Shown: positions 12,400-25,111, counted from the first letter of the stretch. The stretch is DNA of 64,000 nt from Lycium barbarum (GCF_019175385.1 NC_083347.1:122148124-122212123); one strand, 5' to 3'. Numbers and translations are program-made. Notes: generated by a model not told the origin, from the sequence alone.

Positions 12400-13061
12400 T
12401 GCAACTATGAAACTACATATCTGAACTTGAAGAAAGTGAGGGACAAGAAAAACTGGCTCTGTGAATTTACTTGAATCAATTTTATTTTATTAGAACTGAA
12501 GAGTATGACAAGGTTGGTAACTAATGGATGTTTTTAATTAGATTTCACGAGTTTTACATTCAAAGTGGAACTTCTCGAATCCGAATTATCGGGTCTCAAA
12601 ACAAGCTTAGAAATAAAAAAAGTTGGAATATGTCCATTGTTAAGAATAAAGTATTCCTTCATGCTACTTTGAATAGTATTAATTTATTTAATTGTTAAGG
12701 AGGATTTTTATATTTTCAAAAATAATTTTTATTGAATTTACACAAATATTATGGCATGTTTATACTTATAAATTTCAAAAATTGTATAGTCATGCAAATA
12801 TTATGACATATTATGGCTACAAATTTTAAAATCTTCTAATTTTTTTAAACCTCCTGCCAAACAAATTTAAAATAGAGGGAGTTTTACTTTCATTTGAGAC
12901 AATTTTTTTTCTTTTTTGTTGATGGTAATTAATGTTAAGGGATACTAGTATTTTTGGTCGTCCGCTTATTGTTGAATTCTAGTTTTGATCCTCATGAATT
13001 ATGATATTCGGTTAAGCACATTTAGTTTTTAATTAATTTAAACGTGTGATTTTGTTCCTTT
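12400..13061. other. AT-rich spacer with a degraded Stowaway end
   Basis: No gene seen. A Stowaway-like terminus (AAATAGAGGGAGTTTTACTT) lies near 12868-12892. Confidence 0.4.
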
Positions 13062-13310
13062 TGTTGATTATTGAATCATGAACAAGAAATATAAGCAAAT
13101 AGAGGAAGAAGATGATGAACAGTAGAGAGGCAGTAGTTGTTTTTAACGGTCACATTAGAGAGAGAAATACAATGCTTAACCTTAGAATGATTAAGTACAT
13201 TCCTATTTATAGTTAGGACTTTAACTAACAACTAATAAGTGTAATGACTAAACTACCCTTCTATTTATTTATTTATTTATTTATTTTCTATACTCCTCCT
13301 TTCTTCCCTA
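13062..13310 (-). repeat. 3' LTR of the copia element
   Basis: Plus-strand boundary TGTTGATTATTG; the other edge is at TTCTTCCCTA. The polypurine tract (CTTGAGAAGGAG on the minus strand) abuts at 13311 and up. It carries five TTTA units more or fewer than its partner, a replication-slippage difference. Confidence 0.85.
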
Positions 13311-13582
13311 CTCCTTCTCAAGTTGGATGCCATGAATATATTCAGCAACCCAAGCTTGGACAATAAGTGCTCATGTTGAGTTCTGGTTAATCTTTTTGTT
13401 AGAACATCTGCAGGCTGTTCATCTGTTCTCATGTATTCTGTCTTGATCAAACCTTGTTGAATTTTCTCCCTTATGAAATGGCAATCAATCTCTATATGTT
13501 TGGTTCTCTCGTGAAATACTAGGTTAGCAGCAATTTGTCATGCTGCTTTATTGTCAATGTAAAGAAGTATTGGCAGCTGAAG

Positions 13583-13885
13583 TTAAACTCCTAGATCCTT
13601 GATCACTCCTGTTAACCAGGTTAGCTCAGACACAGTTATGGCAATGCTTCTGTATTTAGCTTCTACTGAACTCTTAGACACAGTAGATTGCTTCTTTGAT
13701 TTCCAAGAAACTAGGGAATCTCCTAGCTTGAATAAGAAGCCTGTCATAGACTTTCTTGAAAATGAACAGGATGCCCAGTCAGCATCACAATAAGCTACCA
13801 CTTCATTCTTGTTGTTGCTGGACAATATAACACCTAATCCTAGTTGATTCTTAATATATCTTACAACCTTCAATGCTGCATCCAT
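13583..13885 (-). pseudogene. copia RNase H domain relic
   Basis: A 100-residue frame with the classic copia RNase H signature: VVAYCDADWASC, then KSMTGFLF, LVSWKSKKQ and VSKSSVEAKYRSI. The two Asp of CDADWA are part of the active site. It is separated from the reverse transcriptase by a stop at about 13925 and ends early at a stop at 13583; RNase H-like sequence continues below it, up to the polypurine tract. Confidence 0.85.
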
Positions 13886-13924
13886 ATGTGACTGTTTGGG
13901 ATGTTGTAAAAACTGACTTAAATT

Positions 13925-15127
13925 CTAAACTGTATAAGCTATGTCTGGTCTTGTTACTGTGAGATATAAGAGATTCCTAATCAGTCTTTGATAGATACTT
14001 TGATCCTCTAGTAACCTGTCTTGTGTTCCCTCATGCTTGATCCCTTTTTCTTTGTTTAGCTTTTTCACAGTTTTATCATATTCTATTGTAGTGAGCTTGC
14101 AGTTTGCTTCCATAGGAGTAATTGCAGGTTTGGAAGCACTTAAGCCTGATTCTGACACTAATTCTAATGCATACTTTTTGTGATGCAGTAGAATCCCCTT
14201 TTCTGATCTTGCAAACTCTATCCCAGGGAAATATTTGAGTTCCCCCAAATCCTTCATCTTGAATGCTTCTTGTAAGGAATTCTTATTTTCTGCTATCAGT
14301 TCCAGACTTTCACTTGTGAGTAGCATATCATCAACATAAATCAAAATAACTATGAATCATTTGTCTGTCTTCTTAGTGTATAGAGAGTGATCATAGTGAC
14401 TTTGTACAAACTGAAACTTAACTAGAGCTTCTGCAAGTTTGGCATTCCATTGCCTTGGAGCCTGTTTTAAACCATACAGGGATTTTGTGAGTCTACATAC
14501 TTGTCTAGTGCCCCCTTGACTCTGAAATCCCTGAGGAAGATCCATATATATCTCATCATGTAAGTCTCCTTGTAGGAAGGCATTATATACATCTATTTGA
14601 TGTATTTGCCATTTCCTAGATGCAGCAAGTGCAAGCACAGTTCTGACAGTTACCATTTTTACCACTGGACTAAAAGTCTCTTGGTAATCTATCCCTTCTT
14701 GTTGACTATATCCCTTTGCAACCAGCCTTGCTTTGTATCTTTCTATTTCCCCATTTGCTTTGTATTTTATCTTGAATATCCATTTGCATCCAATGGGTGT
14801 TTTTCCTTCTGGTAAGTCCACTACTTGCCAAGTCTTATTTTGTTTAAGTGCATTCATTTCTGCCTTCATTGCCTCAATCCACTTAGGATCCTTAATTGTT
14901 GTTGCATATGTTGTAGGTTCAGTGATAGCAGTCATAGCAGATATGAAATCTTGATAGTGAGAAGACAGTTGCTCATAGCTCAAATAATTAGATAGAGTAT
15001 AAGGAGTGTTATTATAAGCATTAAGGGACACAAACTCCTTCATCCAACATGGTGGATATTTTTGTCTAGCAGATTGTCTACTTGCTTGACTTCTTGGATG
15101 TACCAGTTGTTGTGTTTGAGCCTCCAC
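13925..15127 (-). pseudogene. copia reverse transcriptase, split
   Basis: Two open frames in series, 14357-15127 and 13925-14344. The first has the copia RT start (WIEAMKAEMNALKQNKTW), GCKWIFKIK, YKARLVAKGYSQQEG, ETFSPVVKM and QIDVYNAFLQGDL, and ends at a stop just before the catalytic loop. The second resumes with IYVDDMLLTS, which holds the YVDD active site, then the copia-specific MKDLGELKYFPGIE and the SIYQRLIRNLLYL/RPDIAYTV block. The sequence is well conserved despite the interruption, so decay is recent. In a live element this domain copies the RNA genome into cDNA inside cytoplasmic particles. Confidence 0.9.
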
Positions 15128-15357
15128 TGATGGATGTTGTTGGTGTTGTTCCTCAGCATTGTTTCCTTGTTTGTTGGATCCAATGGAATCTCTGCATTGT
15201 CATGACTAGCTGTAGCATGAGGGACAATCTCCTGCATATTTACATTAGTGTGTGCTCTTTGCCCTGCACTCTCAGAGTTGTTAGTAGTTACATGTATATC
15301 TGATATGCAACCATCATTAGTACTATTTATTGAGGGAAACAAAGTTGAAGTTTCATT

Positions 15358-16200
15358 TTAAAGAGTGACAAAAGGAAACACATCCTCCTTAAATATCACA
15401 TCTCTATGCACAAAAAAACATCTACTGGTGAGATCATACAGTCTGTATGCTTTCTGAGTTTCTGAATATCCCATGAGAACTGCTTCTCTACTTCTGGATT
15501 TCAGTCTGTCAGGCTGAGGAATAATCTTAGCAAAGCATAAACATCCCATAACTCTGAGATGAACCAGAGATGTTTTCCTACCATTCAATTTTTCAAAGGG
15601 AGATACACTTTTAAGTACTCCCAAAGATAACCTGTTAATAATATATGTAGCAGGTTGGACACAATGACCCCAAAATTTAATAGGAATTTGAGCTTGAAAC
15701 CTTATAGCTCTAGTTATTTCAAGTATATGTCTATGTTTTCTTTCTACTAGTCCATTCTATTGGGGTGTATATGGGCAGGATTTTTGATGTACAATACCCA
15801 ATCTAGTAAATAATTCAGTAAACAAAGAATTCACAAATTCTGTGCCATTGTCAGTTCTTATGTTGAGGTTAAACTGAGTCTTGACAAGAGATAAGAAAAT
15901 TTTGACATGTTCAAATACATCAGATTTCATTCTTAACATGAATATCCAAGTGAATTTGGAAAAATCATCCACAACAGCTAAAAAGGATTTAAAACCATCA
16001 ACAATAGCAACTTCATAAGGTCCCCATACATCCATATGTACAAGCTCAAAAGGTCTAGTAGCGAAAATAGTACTTTTAGGAAAAGGCAATCTAGTTTGTC
16101 TTGCACATGGACATACTGTGCAATTATTGATTAAGCAATTAACAGAACTAGATTTAGAAGGAAACAGCCTAAGTAAAATGCTAGCAGGACTATGACCCAT
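15358..16200 (-). pseudogene. copia integrase, interrupted
   Basis: The core domain shows HMDVWGPY (first Asp) and IRTDNGTEFVN (second Asp). The third catalytic residue lies in NGLVERKHRHIL, directly after an in-frame stop at 15757 that sits in the conserved PQQNG region. The frame then runs on to 15358 with the usual copia C-terminal motifs (NRLSLGVLKS, PFEKLNG, VMGCLCFAK). The zinc-binding HHCC region lies at the upstream end, with RMGHSPASILLRL around 16175-16203. One amber stop is the main lesion. Confidence 0.88.
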
Positions 16201-16811
16201 TCTTTTGTGCCATAGATTGAGATCAACATCAGCATCAACATCATTAGATTGTATAAACCAGTGATTTGTTCTTTGGTGAGGACAATTTGAGACCTTAGCA
16301 GATAGTATAGACCACCAACTTCTTTACCAATCTCCTTCACCTTGCCAGTGAAGAGATCCTCAAACGCCACAAATTCATGAAAGAATTTGACTGAGCATTT
16401 AAGTTGCCTAGTCAATTTAGACACCAACAACAAATTGAACTTAAATGCAGGTATGTGAAATACATCTTGTATTCTACTGTTATGAGAAATATTGCTAGTG
16501 CCAGTGTGTTCTACATAAGTAATTCCTCCATCAGGTAAAACTACTTTCTTTTCCATTTCAGTTTTGATTATAGAGTTCTTATTCAATAAGTCAAGGTTTG
16601 AGGTCATATGATTGCATGCTACAGAGTATATGATCCACTCTGGTACAACAATAGTTACATTAAGAGCAGTAGACATACCTGAAATGTTTGCAGACACATT
16701 TGTAGCATGCACATTTGTTTGTTGATTAGCAGATGAGCTTGTATTAACAGTTCCTTGATTTTGTTCAATCAACTTGTAAATTTCACTATACTGAGCAGGT
16801 GTAAATTGCAC
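16131..16811 (-). pseudogene. copia aspartic protease and GAG-pre-integrase region
   Basis: A 226-residue frame. The expected protease catalytic motif D-S-G-A is here WIIYSVACNHMT: both the catalytic Asp and the following Gly are replaced, so the protease could not cleave. The rest of the domain (IPAFKFNLLLVSKLTRQLKC) is well conserved. The frame then enters the GAG-pre-integrase domain and shifts frame relative to the integrase at about 16200. Confidence 0.85.
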
Positions 16812-16838
16812 ATTCTCTGTTCTTTGAAATTGAGCTAA

Positions 16839-18033
16839 TTATTCCTGATTTAGATAAGTGGGATGAGATGTTTGAGTGAGCCCATGACTAAACCCCTGAT
16901 TGAAACCATGTGATCTATATCTTTGGTGCATCTGAGACCTAGCGAAGCTTGTTTGATCCAGCTTTGGCACATCACACACTGCAGCACTGTGTGCATTATA
17001 GGTAGTATTACCTCCTCCTCTTACAACTTTCTTAAACCTTTCCTGCTGATAATATCTATTGTTTTGTTGATTTTGGAAGTTTTGATTGGCTTTGAGATGA
17101 TCTGGAAGATATCCTACTAGTCCATAACAATCAACTTTGTAGTGCCCTTTGAACTTACAGTGGTCACAAAAGTCATTTAGGTTGTAGTTAGGATTATAGT
17201 ATTTTCTTTTCTTATCAAACCTCTGACTTCCACCACCAGCTTTAGAATACAGAGCAATAGCCTCAGCTTCACTTGTGCCATACACTTTCCCAGACACAGA
17301 TCCAAGTAAGCCAGTAGAACTTGTATTACTTGAAATAGCTCTCTGATTTTCATCACTTACGATCATGGAGTAAGCTTGGTTCACACTAGGTAACAGACTT
17401 AGGAGTAAGATATAACTTCTCACTTGATTGTAAGACTCATTAAGTACCATTAGGAATTGATACAAATTTTGTCTCTGTATATACATTACAAAATCCTTTG
17501 ATTTTTCACAATTGCATCCTGGTATAGGAACCATATATTCAAACTCATCCCACAATTATTTTAGTTTTGAGTAATATGTGGAAACAAATTGAGTTCCTTG
17601 CACAAATGAAGAGATTTCTTGATGGATGTTAAACGACCTAGAATCATCTACTTTCTCAAACCTTTCTTTCAAATCATCCCATAGTGCTTGAGCATCAGTA
17701 GCATATACAATTCCTCCAATCAAATTTAAGTCTACAGCATTCATTATCCAGGACAAAATGATTGCATTGACACGCTCCCACTGATCCCATAAACTTTGAG
17801 GATAACTCTCTTTCTTGCATTTTCCATTTACGAACCCTAACTTGTTCCTCCCTAATAACACTTATTGATTTATTCCATACTATGTAATTTTCATTACCTT
17901 TCAACTGAAACGATATTATAGCAACTCCACTTATATCCGTATATTGTAAAAATAATGGATAATTGTAATCCAATACCTGTGTAGTCATGCTTGAATTTGC
18001 GGTATTAACATTGTTGATTTCATCAATCGCCAT
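16839..18033 (-). pseudogene. copia gag, frameshifted
   Basis: Gag starts at the ATG at 18033, downstream of the primer-binding site; NYIVWNKSI around residue 50 is the usual copia gag start region. A frameshift near 17860-17875 moves the reading to the frame 17556-17861 (ALWDDLKERFEKVDDSRSF, the UBN2-type gag core). A stop at about 17556 then separates it from 16839-17555, which carries the nucleocapsid zinc knuckle CDHCKFKGHYKVDC (CX2CX4HX4C, intact). Another stop at 16839 precedes the protease. Confidence 0.85.
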
Positions 18034-18159
18034 TAAATTCGTGCCCTAATTTTGAAGTTTCACTTGAATTTGTTCGAATTTTAGAGCTTCGATCACTCAG
18101 CAATGTCCGATTGAAATTGATTGAACTTGACACTGATTAACCCTAATTAATCGGGTCAA

Positions 18160-18174
18160 CCTGCTCTGATACCA
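18160..18174 (-). promoter_or_regulatory. Primer-binding site, initiator tRNA-Met type
   Basis: TGGTATCAGAGCAGG on the minus strand, directly adjacent to the CA end of the 5' LTR. It is the standard plant copia primer site. Confidence 0.9.
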
Positions 18175-18411
18175 TGTTGATTATTGAATCATGAACAAGA
18201 AATATGAGCAAATAGAGGAAGAAGATGATGAACAGTAGAGAGGGAGTAGTTGTTATTGACGGTCACATTAGAGAGAGAAATACAATGCTTAACCTTAGAA
18301 TGATTAAGTACATTCCTATTTATAGTTAGGACTTTAACTAACAACTAATAAGTGCAATGGATAAACTACCCTTCTATTTATTTATTTTCTATACTCCTCC
18401 TTTCTTCCCTA
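18175..18411 (-). repeat. 5' LTR of the copia element
   Basis: 237 bp, partner of 13062-13310. The region 18412-18600 beyond it is AT-rich spacer with an (ATT)n run near 18566-18583. Confidence 0.85.
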
Positions 18412-19031
18412 CTTTTTATATAAAAAAAATCTTATATCAAAAGTTTCAGATAAGCTCTACGAATTAAGTCACCTTTGAAGAGCGGTATAGTTCCAGAGTA
18501 ACTGTTTCTGGTGTAAATCCGAATTAATCTAATCCTAAAATAGGTATTGTATGCCTAGTAGATTTATTATTATTATTATTATAAAAAAGTCCAGATTTAT
18601 CTAACAAAACATTTAAATGGTTATTTTGCTTTCAAGTATACAAAATACATGGAGAGTTTGTTTTCTCCGTCACTAAAGTGGACTAACTTGTTTGCCATAT
18701 TAGAAACACATTGGGATGTTGCCAAAAGATATTTAAGAAAGCAAACATATTCTATTAATTTACCATGGACCCTCAAGGAATATAATTCTTGATAGTCGAT
18801 AATCATCATCGAAGGTTGTGATAGAATGGTAAATAGATGCTTAATTACATGTCTTGGGTTCTAGCTATACAAATGAAATCACCTTTGGTATGAATCATTT
18901 TAATTACCCCAAAATAGAATATATTTTTTTGGCTCAAATTTATCGAGATTAGTTGAGCTCCAAAATAGAGATTGACTAGTTGCTTGGACTCTCCAGAAAT
19001 GTCGCATTCGTGTCGGATTCTCCAAAAATGC
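18412..19031. other. Spacer with a dispersed repeat at the gypsy insertion site
   Basis: No gene seen. The block at 18601-18655 (ACATTTAAATGGTTATTTTG) recurs at 28434-28490. The end (GTGTCGGATTCTCCAAAAATGC) is continued by sequence at 28323 onward, which marks the pre-insertion site of the gypsy element. Confidence 0.5.
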
Positions 19032-22000
19032 TGATAACGTCCAAATCCACTCCTCAAAGAGAAAGTGTACACGGTCGTATGCAATATAATTTACCCAACT
19101 ATGAGTCGGGGTCGATCCCACAGGGAACAATATACTAGGCGATTTAAACAAGTAAGGAATTATCACCAACAAAGCTAAGTCAAACGATAGATAATATTTT
19201 GGTTTTTTGAGAAAATTATAACTAATGCGGAAATGTAAACTAACCTAGAAAGCAAGTAAAATGATCAATGGCCACAAGTTTGGGTACAAAGGAAGTTACA
19301 CTCAAGTAACGATCCAATGTATTTCATGATTTTACAACTAAGAGCAGGTTTATGTTAATAGATAATGGTTTCTACAATCTCATTGAAAGTCTTCCAACCA
19401 AATCAATGAATTTCACTCTAAGCTTTTCCAAGCCTTAGAGTGTGATATCAAGCACAACCAATTGAATCTCAAGTAACTATCCTCTTCCGAGCTCAAGTTA
19501 TTAGATGGGTTTAATGACCCAAATTCTTGCTATTAACTCTTTTCCTAATCTCTACTTTCTTTTCCAAGCAAAGTATGGGTATATAGGCACAAATAATGTT
19601 GTACACCATTAAATGACATTAAAGCTTGAAGAGTTAATAGAGAAACAATAAACCCACTTCATTAGAAATAACAATCATTCAATACATAAGCATAACAAGA
19701 GATTTCATCCAACTTTGCAAATGAATATTTTCATAAACAAGATTAAAGTTATGGAGTAAAATACAACACCCTTAAATAAGCAATACAAAACAAGGAATTG
19801 AAGAAAGGGTTGAGAAATTTATCATTAACGAGCTCCAATCTTCTCCTCCAAAGGTGTGGTGTAAAACCCTAGCTCCAAAGCTTGTGTTGAATGGCCAAAG
19901 ATGTGTTTTACAAACCCTAAAAGAGTATTTATATCATTCCAAAAACGGGAACAAAATCTGGACAATAATACCCTCGTGCACAACATGCTACTCGCATGTT
20001 GTGTCGCATGTGCAACATGCTACTCGCATGTTGTGCCAATTTCTCTGTCAGCATCTGCTGCACAACCTACTGCTCGCATGTTCAACATGCTGCAGCATCT
20101 GCTACTTGCAGATGCTGCATGCACAACATGCTGCAGCATCTGCCACAACATGCTGTAGCATCTGCTATTAGCAGATGCTGCCAGAAAGTGCTGATTGTTC
20201 TATTTTTGCTTTATTTTGCTCCGTTTTGCTCTGTTATGCTCTCCAGGTATCTTATCTGTCACGCCCCGAACCATGGCCTGGACGTAACACGGCACTCGGT
20301 GCCTGACTGCATGTGACCGAGCGAACCACATGACTTGCTGAATCATCATGATGCATAACATAAGGGGAATATAACGTGAATGCATGATGAGCCTTTATAA
20401 AACATGGTAAGTCATAATACTTAATAAAATACTTGTTTAAACATAAGTGAGCCAAAATGGCTATACGACTCCAAATGTCTGACATGACATAACTGACTTG
20501 TCTAGTCTATGAAACCTCTATCATGAGTCTGACTGGAAAACATACTTTCTGGGACAAGGCCCCCAGCATACCTTTAGATGCATAATTAATCATAAAATAA
20601 AAGTTGACTAAACCCCGAATGAGATGGGGCTCACCAATAAGCTGATACGAATGTTGTCCTACTGAGCAGATGTGTCGTCCTGTATATCAGTACCTGCATC
20701 GTGAAATGCAGGCCCCCGGGCAATAAAAAGGGGGCGTCAGCACATTGAATGTACTGGTATGTAAAGCAACTGAGAGAAACAACATGGGACATGGAATAAC
20801 ATGATAAAAACTGAAACTGAAAACTTGGACATGAACATGAGCATGAGCATGAGTACATATATATATAACATGAGTAAAACATGATAAGTAGGGAGAGCAT
20901 TTCATAAACTGACACATGATATCACCACGTGGATACGTGGAGTCTGGTACCTCTCCGGACCAGCAGAGCCCCTATACCTTGCCAGGGTATAAGGTAATAA
21001 CGTACCTGATGGAACCATTCAGTGTGAAATTAAGGTATCGTCCTAACTGGCGGAGCGATCCTTGTCCTATGGTGGCTACATAGTTTCAGGCTATCTGAGC
21101 CTTCTCGGTAATTCGTGCAACTCCCAAAAACATGAACATAATATAGTTGGCTAAAAAGCCCATGATTTTCGTGAATTAACTTGTAATCATGATTTCACGA
21201 AATAACTTGTAACATGGTTTCAAACATGGTTTCATGAAATAATCTTGTAAACATGGTTTCATGAAATAATCTTGTAAACATAGTTTCATAAGATGACTTG
21301 TCATAGTTTTGCAAACATGTTCTTGATTCATGAGTAATACAATAATTCATAATCATATATTTGTAGTTGACTTGAAAACATGTTTATAACTTGCAAAATA
21401 ACTCATGCAGTTTCATATGAACATAATGAGAACACATGAGGAAGAATTCATGATTCATGGATTAAGCTAGGATCCCTAATGTCTGTAATGGAAGATTAGG
21501 AAATACAATAACGAACATAGATACGGAATTCGTGTACATACATACATAATTACGGGCTACCAATATGTTGGGTTTAATGCCCTAGGATTTGAACTTCATA
21601 GATGTTACGAAACGGATCTTGGGGAAGAACGTAGAGATTCCCACATGTGGATGTAAGTTATACATACCTTAACTTCCCGCTTTTGAGCGTATCACAATGT
21701 CCGTCAATCCCTTCAACTTCAATCTATAGCAATACAAGCCATAGGGATTCTATATTAGCAACAATATCCATGTTTTGTTCATCTAAGCATTTTATCAAAC
21801 ACTTAGTGGGCATGAAGCTCTATAACCCTCATTAATGGTGTTTTCTTCACCCAATCCCCATTCTATTACTTCTAGCTAATTCTACAATCTCAATTAGATG
21901 TAATTAACATCATTCTTCATCAACCATATGAATACAACAATCCCAAGTCAACAATCCAACAATTCTAGCATAGTTCATATAATTCTCTTTATCAAACCCA

Positions 22001-23265
22001 ATTATTATTCTTCGAAGAATTCATCAATTCACAACCATAAATGATTAGGGAGTAGAAAAATTACCTTTCAAGAGTAGTAATCACGAAATCAACACCCCCA
22101 AGTTCGATCCTTAGCTTAGAATGACGGCAACAACTTGTACTACACTTTATCCTTCACGAGCTTCGGGATTCGGGGCCTTAAACTTGGTTGATTTTCTACT
22201 TTCTCTCTCTAATTTCCCCTCTCTCTCACTTCCTCTCTCTAAAATCTGAAGTTATGGGAAAAATGGGGCTGCTAGGGTTACATTTCCCTTATATACCAAG
22301 GGGAAATGGGTTTGACCCAACTTGAAAACGGGTTGAGACCTTTTTGTCTTAAAACGTCCATATCTCCCTATCCGATGTCGCCTGTGAACCCACAACCTAT
22401 GGTTGGAAAGGTATTTCAATTATCTACAACTTTCGTTCTTTGTGTTTTCCCAAATTCCCAAGTTATGATAGGGTTATGGCCTCCCGAAGTCAGGTGACCC
22501 GAAACGTACATACGGACCAAGATACGGTCACTGTTACGGTCCCGTAACACGAGGTACGGACCGTAACTTGGTACCGTACCTTGGTGAAAATTTCCAGTGA
22601 GGTTCTGGAAATTTTCGGGACGTTGCGGTCCACTGTTACGGCCCGTAACACGTGTTACGGTCCGTAACGTCACCGTTACGCTGGCAGAATTTCCAGCGAA
22701 CAGGCTTCAGTAAAATGGGGATAACTCTTTGCACAGATGTCCGTTTGACCCCTGTAAGATACCGTTGGAAAGATATTTCAAAGGGATACAAATTTCATCA
22801 AGGAAGGTTTCTCAAATTCCCAACGGATTTTCATGAAATTTGACGGGAAGGCAGACGTATCAAAAACTTAGCCGATTCTATAGGATTTCAAGTGCCTTAC
22901 TATTAGCCATATTGAGACGATCATATCTCCTTGCTCCGATCTCTGATTGGCTTGGTCATTATATCGTTAGAAAGGTATTTCTACGTACTACAACTTCATT
23001 GATAGTACCTTCCAATATTCCAAACCGATCAAGGAGTTATTGCTGCCCGAACTAGGCCTATCAACCATTTTCGCAAAACGTTCAAACCTTCAATGTTTCC
23101 ACTAGAACTCTAATAATATGAGCTTAAACTCAGTTCCAAGATGTGGGGTGTTACATTATCCTACAAAACAACATAAATACACAAAAAGTAACAACAAAAG
23201 TGCTTGAAGAGTCACAAAAGCTTAAGGAATTAGCATCGAATATCCCGTAATTTCACGGCACATCA
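19032..23265 (-). repeat. 3' LTR of the gypsy element, split by a nested LTR
   Basis: Parts 19032-20256 and 23156-23265. Compared with 27049-28322 it has a longer palindrome-rich block (19975-20180). On the minus strand a TATA-like box (GATATAAATACTC, about 19924-19936) lies about 45 bp 3' of that block. Confidence 0.88.
20257..23155 (-). mobile_element. Solo LTR (Ty3/gypsy chromovirus-like), 2.9 kb
   Basis: Begins TGTCACGCCCCGAAC and ends GGGGTGTTACA, with a perfect TTATC duplication at 20252-20256 and 23156-23160. The intact target is visible in the sister LTR (around 28210, ATCTTATCCTACAAAAC). Read on the minus strand it starts TGTAACACC, as Tekay/Del-type LTRs do, and has a TATA box near 22289-22296 (GGTATATAAGGG). 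It has no internal region, so it is a product of LTR-LTR recombination. Related copies: 55224-57940 (close), 40913-43591 and 61884-64000 (distant). Confidence 0.9.
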
Positions 23266-25076
23266 ACACCCCCAACTTAAAGCCTTTGCTTGTCCTCAAG
23301 CAAATCAAAACAAAAATCTCAATGAGGATCCACTTTAAGCACAAAAACATGACTTTGGTTAGTACCAGCAATTAGGCTACAAGCATGTGAAGCTTCAACC
23401 AAATAACTCCCTCATTTCAAAATACAATTTCAAGAATGCAATAGAGATTTAAAACCATCAAGCAACTACACTCAAGCCTCAATAAGTGACTCAAAACCAC
23501 TAGCTTACTAGATATGCTCAGTTGACTCAACTTTGAATTTTTTAACATCACCAATCTATCGTAATCCATATGCCCTCACAAGAAAGAAAGTCCCAAAATC
23601 ACTATATTCACAACAACGACGCAAGGGACAAATACACAAAAGTCGCTCACACTCAACAAAGAAGTTCTAGTGCTAACAAATATCACACCAGAAGCTTGCC
23701 CTTATTTTCGTTCATCACTAACTCAAGAACATTCGGTTGGAGATCACATAGGGACTTTTTAAGCTTGTAATGTAGGCTTAGGGAAGGGTAGGATAAGTAT
23801 TTGGGATACAAGTAACTACGCCCTCCGTGAACACTACACATACCTTTTGTCCACTTTCCTCTTCATTTCAAATCATCACTCCTTCCTTTGCATACTAGTT
23901 TCCCCAATTATTCCGACTTCTTTTTGTGCAACCATTTTCTTGATTTCTAATTTTTTTTTTATTTTTTTTTACAAAGATACATTTTTTTTTTTTGCACAAA
24001 AAGTTTGCAACCTTTTTGTATTTTTCAAATTTTTTTCCTTTCTTTTGACTTTTCCACAACACCAACCTTCACCACTCTCAAGCAACACTAACACCCCCAA
24101 CTTAGGCTTTTGGCCTCAAATTCACAATTTCATATTTAAGGAGGGAAAGGTTCAAAAGAGAGACTTTTCATCAAAAAGGGTAAAGGCTTGTAATGTGGCA
24201 ATCAAAGAAAAGGTCATAGGCTCAAATGGGGTTACTAGTGATATTATTTATGCAATGGTAGGCTAGAAAGGCTAAAGAGGCTTTTTCAAAAATCACAAAG
24301 ATAGCCCAAGGTCATCTCTCCAACCAACATAATCAAAATTAGCATTGAAAGACTAACCGGGCAAGTTCTAGATGATAAAAGTAAACACAAGAATTATTCA
24401 ACAAACACTTACCACACATGGCATATGAACTAGTCAAGATGGATCAATTTCACTTCCTAAGCAAGAACAACTAATGCAATATCTCATAATCCAAAGTAAA
24501 CATAACTAGTAGGTAAAGAGTCACCAAATGAGCCAAAAAGTTGTCACAAAGATCATTCTTTCCTATGCTCCTTGCTTTTTAACTTTCACAAAACAATTTG
24601 GAGGGGTATTCGCATTTCAATTTCACATGCAAGAGACTAACTCTATTAGTACCAAACAAGCCAAGAGTTTCCACATTTTTCCTCAAAGAAGCACCTACAC
24701 CTAAACTACAAGACTAATGAAAGAAGCTAAGAAAGAAAATAAAATAATAAAAGTGACTAATCCACAACACGCCAAGAAAACAAAATCTTCAAAAATTTGA
24801 GCAAGTTCCATTTGCAGCAACGTCTAGCCACAGCCACACCAACAGTCACAAAACAAACCCGGAAAGGGCACACAATATACATATATAAGACAAAAGCCCG
24901 GTAAGGGCACAATTTATGCATAACCAAAATATAATGTGCTACCACATGGCACTCCCAACTACAAACATTGCAGTATCCTCACTGCATATAATCAAAACAA
25001 AGCATAAAATAGTTTGAGGGCAAAAAAAAAAAAAATTTTTTTTTAGCACCTGCGACTAGCAGGTTATGTCACCTGG

Positions 25077-25111
<35 letters not shown>

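Larger units (their letters stand above)
6420..12400. repeat. Locally duplicated repeat family of unknown type
   Basis: Two modules recur. Module A runs from CATGTAACCACTTCAATT through CAAAAAGGCATATCCTACGT into TCAATAAACAAAGACCA, seen near 6440-6840, 7640-7960, 9330-9620 and 10920-11005 plus 11632-11790. The core TCAATAAACAAAGACCA alone occurs about 13 times. Module B (CACTAACAATCTTCTTTTGAG through CATTTACATTAGGACCCACA) recurs near 7262-7345, 8577-8660, 10490-10560 and 12300-12385. Between them are TATACATACC-type minisatellites (6890-7020, 7975-8050, 8215-8340) and repeated GGTGATAGTTCAGGTAGGAA or its complement. No intact gene. One translated core, KVFDEMP or KVFDEMTE-like, resembles a PPR motif, but this is weak. 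Confidence 0.6.
13062..18411 (-). mobile_element. Ty1/copia retrotransposon, nearly complete, defective
   Basis: Two LTRs (13062-13310 and 18175-18411) enclose gag, protease, integrase, reverse transcriptase and RNase H in copia order on the minus strand. The primer-binding site next to the 5' LTR is complementary to initiator tRNA-Met. The LTRs are nearly identical except for a (TTTA)n length difference and several substitutions, so insertion is fairly recent. The flanks CCTTT and CTTTT may be a 5-bp duplication with one change. Several stops and frameshifts make it non-autonomous. Confidence 0.92.

Noticed and set aside
14597..15303. Plus-strand open frames
   Set aside because: Antisense shadows of the copia reverse transcriptase and linker.
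19854..20316. Open frames of 85-106 residues
   Set aside because: They read through the LTR palindrome block; the Cys/His-rich peptides reflect repeated ATGC-type words, not a protein.
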